From: CAYTSW01 sp964440605
GTDB lineage: Bacteria; Planctomycetota; Phycisphaerae; Phycisphaerales; UBA1924
Direction: 5' to 3'
Length of the DNA: 12,529 bases
NCBI GenBank assembly: GCA_964440605.1
Contig: CAYTSW010000079.1
Span: 1-12,529 of the forward strand
Shown: positions 1-8,500 of the stretch, piece after piece
Layout: each line of letters starts with the position of its first letter
Position numbering within the stretch: the stretch's first letter is position 1
Translations under genes and position numbers: made by a program
The notes under the pieces: model-generated
The model's database searches: none
Seen by the model: the letters and a program-made list of their open reading frames with translations, nothing else
What the model was told of the DNA's origin: nothing

Positions 1-10
1 CACCACCCCC

Positions 11-883
11 TTGGCATCCCGCCGCACTGCCTTCTGGCCCCCCTGGCGTGCCCGCCCGGCCTGCCTCGTCGTCGGGGCCATGAAGGCCGGCACCACCTCG
101 CTCTTTGAATACCTCGGCTCCCACCCCAACGTCCGCAAGCCGCGCACGAAGGAGATCCACTTCTTCGACCGCAACTGGGAGAAGGGCGTCCGCTGGTACG
201 CCCGGCGCTTCCCGCTCGCCCACACCATTCCCAGCCGCGGCCTCACGCTCGACGTCACGCCCTCCTACCTCTTCGACCCCCACGCCCCCAGCCGCGCCGC
301 CGACGTCCTGCCGAACGCCCGCGTCGTGGTCCTCCTGCGCGATCCGATCGCCCGCGCCTACTCCCACTACCGGCACACCCGCCGCAACGGGCACGAAGAC
401 CTCACCTTCGACGAGGCCCTTGCCCGGGAGACCGCCCGCACCGCGCCCGAGCGCGACCGCTACACCCACGCCGGCGGCCGGCCCGACAAGGCCCTCTTCC
501 GCTTCAGCTACGCCGCCCGCGGTTACTACGCCGACCAGCTCGCCCGCTGGCTCGAGCACTACCCGGCCGACCGCGTCCTCGTCCTCCTCGCCGAGCGTCT
601 CTTTGCCGACCCGGCCGCCAGCACCCGCCGCGCCGCCGAGTTCCTGGGCCTGCCCGAAGCAGACCTCGACGTCGGCGAGGCCTTCAATACCGGCGGCTCG
701 AGCGATCCCATCCCCCCCGACATCGAACACGAGCTCCGCCAACACTTCGCGCCCTACAACGCCAACCTCGCACACCTCTTCGCGACCACCAATCTCCATA
801 CCGACTTCGACATGCCCACCGACGGCAGCTGGCCCGCCATCCACGCCTCTCAAGGAGCCGCCGCCCATGCCACACACCGATGA
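11..883 (+). CDS. Sulfotransferase, heparan N-sulfotransferase-like (Sulfotransfer_1 type)
   Basis: Predicted PAPS-dependent sulfotransferase of 290 residues that would move a sulfuryl group from PAPS to a hydroxyl or amine, probably on a glycan. The 5'-phosphosulfate loop VVGAMKAGTTS (residues 20-30) is a textbook match, with K25, T28 and T29 in the expected places. KEIHFFD (47-53) and DVTPSYLF (81-88) are the blocks typical of the NDST-like branch. The 3'-phosphate site VVLLRDPIARAYSHY (106-120) supplies R110 and S118, and a GYYADQLARWL block (171-181) follows. The length fits the family. The start is uncertain: TTG at 11 has no visible ribosome site and the frame is open to the window edge, but the PAPS loop usually lies within about 25 residues of the N-terminus, so little can be missing. 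It overlaps the next sulfotransferase gene by 17 nt, so the two are probably co-translated. The acceptor cannot be read from the sequence. Confidence 0.88.
   Translation: MASRRTAFWPPWRARPACLVVGAMKAGTTSLFEYLGSHPNVRKPRTKEIHFFDRNWEKGVRWYARRFPLAHTIPSRGLTLDVTPSYLFDPHAPSRAADVLPNARVVVLLRDPIARAYSHYRHTRRNGHEDLTFDEALARETARTAPERDRYTHAGGRPDKALFRFSYAARGYYADQLARWLEHYPADRVLVLLAERLFADPAASTRRAAEFLGLPEADLDVGEAFNTGGSSDPIPPDIEHELRQHFAPYNANLAHLFATTNLHTDFDMPTDGSWPAIHASQGAAAHATHR
852..857 (+). promoter_or_regulatory. Shine-Dalgarno site fixing the start of the second sulfotransferase
   Basis: AAGGAG lies 9 nt before the ATG at 867, inside the end of the first sulfotransferase gene. It supports 867 as the true start rather than a longer reading in the same frame, and it implies translational coupling of the pair. 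Confidence 0.6.
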
Positions 884-1907
884 CCTGGCTCGCGGGCTCT
901 TCTTCATCGTCGGCACCGGCCGCTGCGGCACCACGCTGCTCCAGGCCATGCTCTCCTGCCACAGCCGCATCTACATCCCGCCCGAAACCAACTTCTTCGC
1001 GTACTGGTACCCCGGGCGCGTGGGCCCGACGCCCACCGGCGCGGGCAACCGCTTCGCCTCCGTCGAAGAGGCCCGCGCCTACATCGCCTGGGCGTCGGCC
1101 ATGCGCTTCTGGCCCGACCTCCAGCTCGACGAAGACCGCCTCGCCCGCGACACCATCGACCTCGGCGCCGACGCCAAGGCCCTCTTCCTCGCCGCGATGA
1201 CCCAGTTCCGCGAGCGCTCCGGCAAGCCGCACCTGGGCGAAAAGACACCCATTCACCGCAAGCACGTCAAGCGCATCGCCCGCGACTTTCCCGATGCGCG
1301 CTTCATCGGCATCTATCGCGACCCGCGCGACACCGTCACCTCCATGCTCGGCCTCGACTGGGGGCGTCACGGCTCGGCCTACCGCCACGCCCGCACCTGG
1401 GCCCGCTCCATGCGCCTCCAGGTGGAGCACGAACAGCTCCTCGGCCCCGAACGCTTCACCACCCTCCGCTACGAATCGCTCATCGAAGACCCCGAAGCCG
1501 AGCTCCGCCGCCTCTGCGCCTTCCTCGGCGAAGACTTCCAGCCCGACATGCTCCACCCCGAACAACGCAAGGACCCCGGCTTCAACGAGCGCGAAACCCG
1601 CTGGAAGGGCCTTACCCTCAGCCCGGTCTCCAAGCAGCGCATCGGGCGCTACCGGGAGAAGCTGCGCCCCGAGCAGGTCTGGATCATCGAGAAAGCCGTC
1701 GGCGACCGCTACCTCCGCGCCGGCCACTACGAGCCCTGCCCCGACCTCCCGGTCTCACCCACCTGGTACGCCAAGCTCGCGGGCGCCTGGGCGCACTGCA
1801 CCCTCGCCAAATACAACCGCAGCCTCCGCAAACGCCTCGGCGCCAATGAAGAACAGACCAACGTTCCCCAACAACGCGTCCGGGACGTCCAGACCACCAA
1901 CGCGTAG
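867..1907 (+). CDS. Sulfotransferase, Sulfotransfer_3-like
   Basis: A second predicted PAPS-dependent sulfotransferase, 346 residues. The 5'-phosphosulfate loop is FIVGTGRCGTTLLQAML (13-29), GEKTP follows at 124-128, and the 3'-phosphate site is FIGIYRDPRDTVTSM (146-160) with R151 and S159. The GTGRCGTT form and the GEKTP block place it in a different branch from its neighbour (Sulfotransfer_3 rather than NDST-like), so the pair probably uses different acceptors and is not a recent duplication. The ATG at 867 is chosen because it has a good ribosome site and sits just before the PAPS loop; the same frame is open far upstream, but that stretch translates to Pro/Ser/Thr-rich shadow sequence. 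The last 30 residues are polar and likely disordered. It overlaps the upstream gene by 17 nt and converges on the glycosyltransferase gene with only 6 bp between the stop codons; no terminator is visible there. Confidence 0.9.
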   Translation: MPHTDDLARGLFFIVGTGRCGTTLLQAMLSCHSRIYIPPETNFFAYWYPGRVGPTPTGAGNRFASVEEARAYIAWASAMRFWPDLQLDEDRLARDTIDLGADAKALFLAAMTQFRERSGKPHLGEKTPIHRKHVKRIARDFPDARFIGIYRDPRDTVTSMLGLDWGRHGSAYRHARTWARSMRLQVEHEQLLGPERFTTLRYESLIEDPEAELRRLCAFLGEDFQPDMLHPEQRKDPGFNERETRWKGLTLSPVSKQRIGRYREKLRPEQVWIIEKAVGDRYLRAGHYEPCPDLPVSPTWYAKLAGAWAHCTLAKYNRSLRKRLGANEEQTNVPQQRVRDVQTTNA

Positions 1908-1913
1908 GCCCAC

Positions 1914-3008
1914 TTAAACCTTCACGCCCAACCGCTCCCGCGCCAATGCGAGCACGCGCTCCGTGTGCGCGCGCATCGAAAACTGCGCGGCGAACGCCGG
2001 CCCACGCGCCCCCAGCCGCTCACGCAGCGCGTCATCCTGCGCTACCCGCTCCATCGCATCCGCCAGCGTTCCCGCGTCCCCCGGCTTCACCAGCAGCCCG
2101 TTGCCACCATCCTCGACGGACTCCACGCACCCGATCACGCGCGACGCGATCACCGGCAGCCCGCACGCCGCCGCCTCGATGTTCGTCCGCCCAAAGCTCT
2201 CGAACTTCGTCGCGTTCACGAACACATCGTGCTTGCGCAGCACCCCGGGCACGTCCTCGGTCCACCCCGCAAACCGCACCACATCCTCGACCCCCAACTC
2301 CCGCGCCCGCCCTTCCAGCGACCCCCGATCCGCTCCATCGCCCGCCACCGTCACCTCAAACTCCAGTCCTCGCGAGCGCAACACCGCCGCCGCTTCAATC
2401 AACACGCCCACGTCCTTCTGCGACTCGTCGAGTCGACCGACTGAGACGAACCGAATCGGCCCCGTCCCCTCCGACCCACCGCCCGGCTCAAACGCCTCCA
2501 GGTCCACGCCCTCCTGCTCGAACACCATCCGATGCGCCAAGCCCGGCACCTGCGCCCGCAGCCGCTCGTCCATCATCTTCGTGTTGTTCAGACACAGGTA
2601 CAGCCCGTCACGCCGCAGCCGATACCCCAGCCGCCGCCCCATCGAGACCCGCCGCGACGTCGGGAGGTGCAACGACTCCACCATCGGCACACCGACGAGC
2701 GCCACGCTCATCGCCAGCCGCGTGTCCGGCGGGGCCTTGCCCGTACACAGGCGCACGAACGCCGGCCGTCGTGCTCGGAGTCGCCGCCACAAGTCGACCC
2801 GCATCAGCCGCCCCGGCGCCTCCACGCTCGCGCCCTCCACGCCCGCCAGCCGCTCGGCGATCAGCCACGCCCCCGCCGACTCCGGCACGAGCACCTCAAC
2901 ACGCTTGTCGAGCGCCGCCATCGCCCGCGCATGCTCGATCAGATACCGCGTCATGCCCCCGATCCCGAGAGGCCGTGCCAGCACAAGAATCGGGGCAGCA
3001 TCCGCCAT
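1914..3008 (-). CDS. Glycosyltransferase family 4 (GT-B fold)
   Basis: Predicted retaining GT4 glycosyltransferase of 364 residues, transferring a sugar from a nucleotide-sugar donor to a glycan or lipid acceptor, most likely at the cytoplasmic face of the membrane. The N-terminal half opens with a strand and the glycine-rich loop LGIGGMTRYL (14-23). The C-terminal Rossmann domain starts at FVSVGRLDESQKD (187-199), with the donor-phosphate residues R192 and K198. It continues with VAGDG (221-225) and the EX7E motif FESFGRTNIE (269-278), whose acids are E270 and E278, followed by the usual CGLPVIAS and GLLVKPGD blocks. No signal peptide or membrane segment is seen. The start is ambiguous: ATG at 3008 gives a natural GT4 N-terminus, but an in-frame TTG at 3029 has GGGGAG on its strand (3037-3042) 7 nt upstream and would add seven Cys-containing residues. 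Its proximity to two sulfotransferases suggests a shared glycan pathway, although it is on the other strand. The sugar specificity is not readable. Confidence 0.9.
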   Translation of the reverse strand: MADAAPILVLARPLGIGGMTRYLIEHARAMAALDKRVEVLVPESAGAWLIAERLAGVEGASVEAPGRLMRVDLWRRLRARRPAFVRLCTGKAPPDTRLAMSVALVGVPMVESLHLPTSRRVSMGRRLGYRLRRDGLYLCLNNTKMMDERLRAQVPGLAHRMVFEQEGVDLEAFEPGGGSEGTGPIRFVSVGRLDESQKDVGVLIEAAAVLRSRGLEFEVTVAGDGADRGSLEGRARELGVEDVVRFAGWTEDVPGVLRKHDVFVNATKFESFGRTNIEAAACGLPVIASRVIGCVESVEDGGNGLLVKPGDAGTLADAMERVAQDDALRERLGARGPAFAAQFSMRAHTERVLALARERLGVKV

Positions 3009-3031
3009 CACGCACGTACACTCGCTCAACG

Positions 3032-4114
3032 ATGAACTCCCCGGCCTCCACGTCGCAGCCCGCCGATCCGCACCAGTTTAGTGACTGGAACGCCGACCAC
3101 CCGCCCACCGAGGTCACGCTCGACGACATCCGCGCCGCCGCCGCCCGCCTCGAAGGCGTCGCCGTGCGCACGCCAGTGCTCACCAGCGACCACCTCGACG
3201 AGCTTGTCGGCGCCCGCGTCTTCCTCAAGCACGAGGGCTTCCAGAGAGTCGGTGCCTTCAAGTTCCGCGGCGCCTTCAACGCTCTGGCCAACCTCGACGA
3301 CGAGGCGAAGCGCCGAGGCGTGCTCACCTACTCCTCCGGCAATCACGCTCAGGGCATCGCCCTCGCCGGCAAACTGCTGAGCATCCCCACCACCATCATC
3401 ATGCCCAGCGACGCGCCGGATGTGAAAGTCCGCGCCACCCGCTCCTACCTCGGCACCGGCTCCGAAGTCATCCTCTACGACCGCGAGACGATCACACGCG
3501 AGGACCTCGGGTCCCAGCTCGCCGCCGACCGCGGCCTCACCACCATCCCGCCCTACGACCACCCCCACGTCATCGCCGGCCAAGGCACCGTCGCCCTTGA
3601 ACTCCTCGAACAACTCCGCGAGCGCGAACAATCGCCGCCCGACGTCCTCTTCGTCTGCGTCGGGGGCGGGGGGCTGATCAGCGGCTGCGCCATCGCCGCC
3701 GAGGGAGTCGCGGCAGAGGCGGGCGACACGGTGCGCATCATCGGCGTCGAACCCGACACCGCCGACGACGCCACGCGCAGCTTCCGCTCCCGCGCCCTCC
3801 ACGTCGTCCACAACCCCGACACCATCGCCGACGGCGCGCGCACGCCCTTCCTCGGCAAGCACACCTTCCCCCTCGTCTGCCGACACGTCGACGAGATGAT
3901 GACCGTCTCCGACGCCGCCCTCGTCGAGGCCATGACGCTCGCCATCGAACACCTCAAGGTCGTCGTCGAACCCGCCGGCGTTCTCGGGCTGGCCGGGGTG
4001 CTGGGCCGCGCCCGTGAAGGCACGCTCCGCGATGCCCGCTCCGTCGGCGTCGTGCTCTCCGGCGCCAATATCGACGCCCATCGTCTCGGCGCCCTCCTCG
4101 CCGGCGGCGTGTGA
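3032..4114 (+). CDS. Threonine dehydratase / serine racemase-type PLP enzyme
   Basis: Fold-type II PLP enzyme of 360 residues, predicted to deaminate L-threonine or L-serine to the 2-oxo acid, or to act on related substrates such as 3-hydroxyaspartate, or to racemise serine. The PLP lysine is K77 in AFKFRGAF (75-82). The asparagine loop SSGNHAQG is at 101-108, the phosphate-binding glycine loop GGGGLISG at 211-218, VEPAG at 312-316, and the C-terminal SGANID at 343-348. There is no C-terminal ACT domain, so it is not the isoleucine-regulated biosynthetic IlvA form; the length matches catabolic TdcB and serine racemase enzymes, extended by about 25 residues at the N-terminus. ATG at 3032 is the only sensible start; no ribosome site is seen, so the transcript may be leaderless or weakly initiated. 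It is divergent from the glycosyltransferase with 23 bp (or 2 bp) between starts. No pathway partner lies beside it, so the exact substrate stays open. Confidence 0.9.
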   Translation: MNSPASTSQPADPHQFSDWNADHPPTEVTLDDIRAAAARLEGVAVRTPVLTSDHLDELVGARVFLKHEGFQRVGAFKFRGAFNALANLDDEAKRRGVLTYSSGNHAQGIALAGKLLSIPTTIIMPSDAPDVKVRATRSYLGTGSEVILYDRETITREDLGSQLAADRGLTTIPPYDHPHVIAGQGTVALELLEQLREREQSPPDVLFVCVGGGGLISGCAIAAEGVAAEAGDTVRIIGVEPDTADDATRSFRSRALHVVHNPDTIADGARTPFLGKHTFPLVCRHVDEMMTVSDAALVEAMTLAIEHLKVVVEPAGVLGLAGVLGRAREGTLRDARSVGVVLSGANIDAHRLGALLAGGV

Positions 4115-4132
4115 GCCCGCGCCCGGGCGTTC

Positions 4133-4163
4133 GTGACATTCCCCAACGCCACGCGCGTAGCAT
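4133..4163 (+). promoter_or_regulatory. Weak candidate promoter for the propeller-channel operon
   Basis: The 90-bp gap after the PLP enzyme gene holds GTGACA (4133-4138, 5 of 6 to TTGACA) and TAGCAT (4158-4163, 4 of 6 to TATAAT), separated by 19 bp, slightly longer than ideal. It sits about 41 nt before the ATG at 4205. The match is marginal in DNA this GC-rich and rests on position as much as sequence. Confidence 0.2.
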
Positions 4164-4204
4164 CCGCTCCAACCTCTGAATCTCCCTTCCGGAGCGATTG
4201 ACGC

Positions 4205-5548
4205 ATGACGACCCCCCGCATCTGCCTCGCCGTTCTCGCCTTGGCCCCCGCTGCGGCCCTGGCCTGCGACCTCCACGACCGGCTCCAGCCCACCGGCGCC
4301 CGCCCCGACATCAAGCCCATCGACTGGCAGGCCGAGGAACAAGGCCTCCTCTCCGACCACGTCATGCTGACCGATCCCGAGCGCTTCAGCCGCGCGGGCG
4401 AGGCCTACTTCAACCCCGACCTCACCTGGATCATTTTCCAGGCCACCGAACGCCCGCCCGCCGGCGAAGAGCCCTCGCCCCACTACAACATGTACGTCGC
4501 CAAACTCCTCAAGGACGACCGCGGCACCATCACCGGCATCGAAGAGCCCATCCAGATCTCCAAGCCCGGCTCGGCGAACACCTGCGGCTTCTTCGACCCC
4601 GCGCGGCCCGGCCACGTCATCTTCGGCTCCACCCTCACGCCGCCAAGCGCGGTGCAGGAGGCCGGCTATCAGCGCGGCGAGAGCCGCTACGCCTGGGCCT
4701 TTCCTGCACAGATGGAAGTGTGCGAGACGTTCCTCCCCCAGGTCTTCGCGCTCGGCTTCGCGCGCACGTTCACCCAGGGCCTCACCGCCGACGTGTGGGA
4801 CGACTTCACCAACACCAGCGTTCAGCCCGCCCTCGGCGCCCGAGATTGGGACGCCGCCGAACTCAGCAAGCCACTCTTCGAACGCCCCAACGGCTACGAC
4901 GCCGAGTGCGCCTTCTCGCCCGACGGCCGGCACATCGTCTTCTCCTCCATCGACCCCGACACCCAGGACGCCGACCTCTGGGTCTGGGACCGCGCCACCG
5001 GCAAGCAGACCATCATCGTCGAGGCCGAAGGCTACGACGGCGGGCCCTTCTTCAGCCCGTGCGGCACGCGCATCTGCTACCGCTCGGACCGCGTCGGCAA
5101 CGACCTCCTCCAGATCTACGTCGCCGACCTCGCCTTCGACGACGACGGCGCCATTACCGGCATCGCCGCCGAATACCAGCTCACCGACAACGAGCACGTC
5201 AACTGGGCCCCCTTCTGGCACCCCTCGGGCGAGCACCTCGCCTACGCCACCAGCCAGATCGCCCACTGGAACTACGAAGTCTTCGCCGTCGAAGTCCCGC
5301 CCATCGGCGCCGCCGGCAACGACGGCGGCAACGTCGTCGCCCGAGGTCCAAACAACGCCGGCGGACTCTTCGAGGGCGACGTCGAACTCAAACGCGTCAC
5401 CCACGCCAACGGGTTCGATGGCCTGCCCGTCTACGCCGACGACGGCTCCTACATGATGTGGACCAGCCAACGCGGACCCAAACTCGACAACGAACAACGA
5501 CCCTCCAGCCAGGTCTGGGTCGCCCGCGTCGGAACCACCGCCCCTTGA
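4205..5548 (+). CDS. Secreted PD40/TolB-like beta-propeller protein
   Basis: Predicted exported protein of 447 residues built from TolB/PD40-type propeller blades; such proteins bind partners or ligands and often lack catalysis. The N-terminus has a hydrophobic, Ala-rich signal peptide ending ALA before C21. The cysteine could be lipidated, but the residues before it (A, L, A) do not fit a strict lipobox, so signal peptidase I cleavage is equally likely. Blade-like motifs of the form xFSPDGxxIxFxS recur at about 66-80, 233-248 (ECAFSPDGRHIVFSS), 278-294 (GGPFFSPCGTRICYRSD), 331-350 (NWAPFWHPSGEHLAYATS) and 404-423. A further divergent blade may lie around 120-145. The ATG is preceded by GGAG 10 nt upstream. 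The stop overlaps the TTG start of the channel gene, so the two are probably translated together and the propeller may work in the periplasm beside the channel. TolB itself is unlikely because no Tol-Pal genes are present and the domain order differs. Confidence 0.82.
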   Translation: MTTPRICLAVLALAPAAALACDLHDRLQPTGARPDIKPIDWQAEEQGLLSDHVMLTDPERFSRAGEAYFNPDLTWIIFQATERPPAGEEPSPHYNMYVAKLLKDDRGTITGIEEPIQISKPGSANTCGFFDPARPGHVIFGSTLTPPSAVQEAGYQRGESRYAWAFPAQMEVCETFLPQVFALGFARTFTQGLTADVWDDFTNTSVQPALGARDWDAAELSKPLFERPNGYDAECAFSPDGRHIVFSSIDPDTQDADLWVWDRATGKQTIIVEAEGYDGGPFFSPCGTRICYRSDRVGNDLLQIYVADLAFDDDGAITGIAAEYQLTDNEHVNWAPFWHPSGEHLAYATSQIAHWNYEVFAVEVPPIGAAGNDGGNVVARGPNNAGGLFEGDVELKRVTHANGFDGLPVYADDGSYMMWTSQRGPKLDNEQRPSSQVWVARVGTTAP

Positions 5549-8500
5549 TCCACCGACCCCGCCACTTCTCGATCCGCGCCACCGCTGCGCTGCTCGCGAC
5601 GCTCCTGATCGGTGCCGCCTCCTCCCTCGCGGCGGCACAACAACTCCCCCCCGACGACACGGCCGACAGCGCTCCCGCGGAAGGCCCGTCGCCCGGTCCC
5701 GAGACGCAGCCTGCCGAGCAGCCGGCAGTCCCGGCCAATGGAGAGCTCACGCAAGAGGCGCTGCGTGCCCGTATCGAGGTGTACGGCCCCTCCGAGAACT
5801 GGGACCAGACGACCCGCACGATCATCACGCGGCTCAACGAGGCGATCGCGTTGCTCGATCGCGAAGCCGAGCTCGCCGCGCAGGCGGCCGAGGTCCGCCG
5901 CGAAGGCGAAGCGGCGCCCGCGACCGTCGAGCGTCTGCGTAAGGAGCTCGAAGCCGACCCCGAACCCGCGCAGCCCGACGTCGCGCCCGACGCCGCGCTG
6001 CCTCAGCTCGAACAGGGCCTGACGCAGGCGCGCGCCGATTTCGAGTCGCTGCAGCGTGCCGCCCGCGAGCTCGATTCCGAAACCGAGCGCCGGCGCCAAC
6101 GCCGCAGCGAGATCCCCGACCAGATCGCGAGCCTGCGCCAGCAACTCGAAGCGGTCAACGACGCCTTGGACGACGCCCGTGTCGCAGAGCGTGCTCGCGA
6201 GGCCGACGGCACTCTCGAACGCCTCACCGCCGAACAGCGCGCGATCAGAGCCCAGATCGCGGCCCTCGAGGCGGAGACCGCCAGCTACGCCGCCCGTGAA
6301 GACCTCCTCCCCCTCCGCCAGCAGCGAGCCCAGCGCCGCGTCAACCGCGCCAAGGCCTTGGTCGAGCGTTGGCAGGCCCTCGTCGACGCCGCTCGCCAAG
6401 CCCAGGCCCGGCGAGCCGCCGAGGAGGCGCGCCAGCTCGCCATCCAGGCCGCGCAGGCCCACCCCGTGCTCGAGCAGGAGGCTCAGGAGCTCACCGAGCT
6501 CGCCGCCTCCGCGACGCGCGATGGCAGCCTCAACGATCAGGTCCAGCAGACGCGTCAGGCGGCCGACGCCGACAGCGCGGCGCTCCAGCGCCTGCGGAAG
6601 CAGTTCAACGCGGTCGATCAACGCCTCGAAACGCTCGGCCTCAACCGCGCCACCGGTCTTTTGCTCCGTCGCCAGTTTGACGAGCTGACCGACCCCGCGG
6701 AGCTGCGCCGGGAACGCGAGGAGACGCGCCGCACGCTGGAACGCACCCAGTTCGACCTTATCGAGCGCCGAGAGCAGCTCGCCGCCCTCGGCGATGTCGA
6801 CGCTGCCGTAGACGCGCTCATGGAGCGCGTGCGTGAGAGCGATGTCCCCCTGGACAATCCCGACGCGACGCGCACCGTCGCCGAGGAGCTCATCCGCCAG
6901 CGCAGCACGCAACTCTCCCAACTCGTGAGCACGCTCGAGGCCTACGACAAAGAACTCACACGTCGCCTCGCGACCCTGGAAGAGCGCGCCGGCGCCCTCG
7001 TGGAGTTCCGCACCTATATCGAAGAGCGCATCCTCTGGGTCCGCAGCGTCTCGGGCCGCTTCCCGCCCGCCCAGCGCTGGGCGGACACCGCCCGAGCCGT
7101 CGCGTCCCCTTCGGCGTGGCGTGAGATCGTCACCGCGACGGGTCGCGCCGCCGCGTCCCAATGGCCGCTCGCGGCGCTGCTCACACTGCTCACCGCGGCG
7201 GTCGTCGCGCTCGGGCACGCCTCGCGCCGCCGCCTCGCCCGTCTCGCCGATCTCGTCAAGAGCTACAAGACCGACTCGTTCAACCACACACTCGCGGCCC
7301 TTGCCTTCACCTTCCTCGCCGCCCTCCCCGCCTCGGCGATTTTTTGGTGGGTCGGCTGGGCCCTCTCCATGCCCGCTCAGCAGACTGATCTCGGCCTCGC
7401 GCTGGGCGAGGCGATGCGAGCGGCGGGGTGGTTCCTCCTCCCGCTGCTCTTCCTCCAGCGCACGCTCTCCGCCCGCGGGCTTGCAACGCCGCACTTCCGA
7501 TGGAACGCCACGAAGGTCCGCCGCGTCCGAAGCGAGCTGCGCTGGTTCCTGCCGCTGGTCACGCCCGTCGCTGTCGTCGTCGCCGCCGCTGAATACCTCA
7601 ATGACGAAGCCGTCGCCGGCACCATCGGGCGCGCCGGCTTCACGGTCGGATCTGTTCTCCTCGCGCTCGTTGCCTGGCGCACGCTCTCGGCGATCTTTAA
7701 TAGCGAAGCCCGGAACAAGCCCAACGCCGACGAGGATCCCGCCGCCTCCGGCTGGGTCACTCTCGTCAAGGGCCTCGCGCGCCTCCTCGTGCCCCTCGTC
7801 CCGCTCACTCTCGTTGTGCTCTGCTGGCTCGGTTTCTATTACACCTCGTTCCGCCTGGCGTCGCGCCTCGAGGCCACGTTCGTCCTCGTCATCCTTGTCG
7901 TTGTCACCAACGCGCTGCTCATGCGCTGGCTCTTCCTCGCGCGGCGTCGAGTAGCCGTGGAGGAAGCCAAGCGCCGCCGGGAGCAGGCCATGGCCGACGC
8001 CCGAGGCGAGAAGGCGGCCGACCACACGGACAAGCCCACCGAGTCCACGATCGCGCCCATCGACGAGAACAAGCTCGACCTCCCGGCGATCAGCGCGCAG
8101 ACCTCCAGCCTCTTCCGCACCCTCATCGGCCTCGGGGTCGTCGTCGGGCTCTTCGTCGTCTGGGCCGACGTGCTTCCCGCTCTGCGCATGCTCGAACGCG
8201 TCGAGATCTTCCCCGAGCTCCGCGTCGCCGAAGAAGCCGAGCGGGCCCCGTTCAAGTACCTCAAGCATGCCGCGACAGGCGGCCCCGGCCTCCTCGCGAA
8301 CGAAACCGCCGCCACACCCGTCAGCGCGTCCACGCCCGCCGCCTCCGACTCCACGTCCAACGGCGCGACGCTCAACGCCATCCCCGGCATGAGCGCGATG
8401 CCTGGCGGCGGTGGGACCGCGACGACCGGCGACGCGTCGGCCATGACCGGCGGCGTCGCCGAAGACGCCGTCACCGTCGCCGACATCCTCTTCGCCGTGG

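Noticed and set aside
1946..3031. Upstream extension of the PLP enzyme frame across the glycosyltransferase gene
   Set aside because: The sequence is Pro/Arg/Ser-rich antisense shadow; enzyme homology begins only after the ATG at 3032.
4198..5544. Upstream extension of the channel frame by 449 codons
   Set aside because: It translates to Arg/Pro/His-rich sequence in a shifted frame of the propeller gene; a signal peptide starts cleanly at the TTG at 5545.
3026..5638. An 870-codon open frame on the minus strand opposite the PLP enzyme and propeller genes
   Set aside because: It lacks recognisable motifs, is Gly/Val/Asp-rich shadow sequence, and both + strand genes have clear family signatures.
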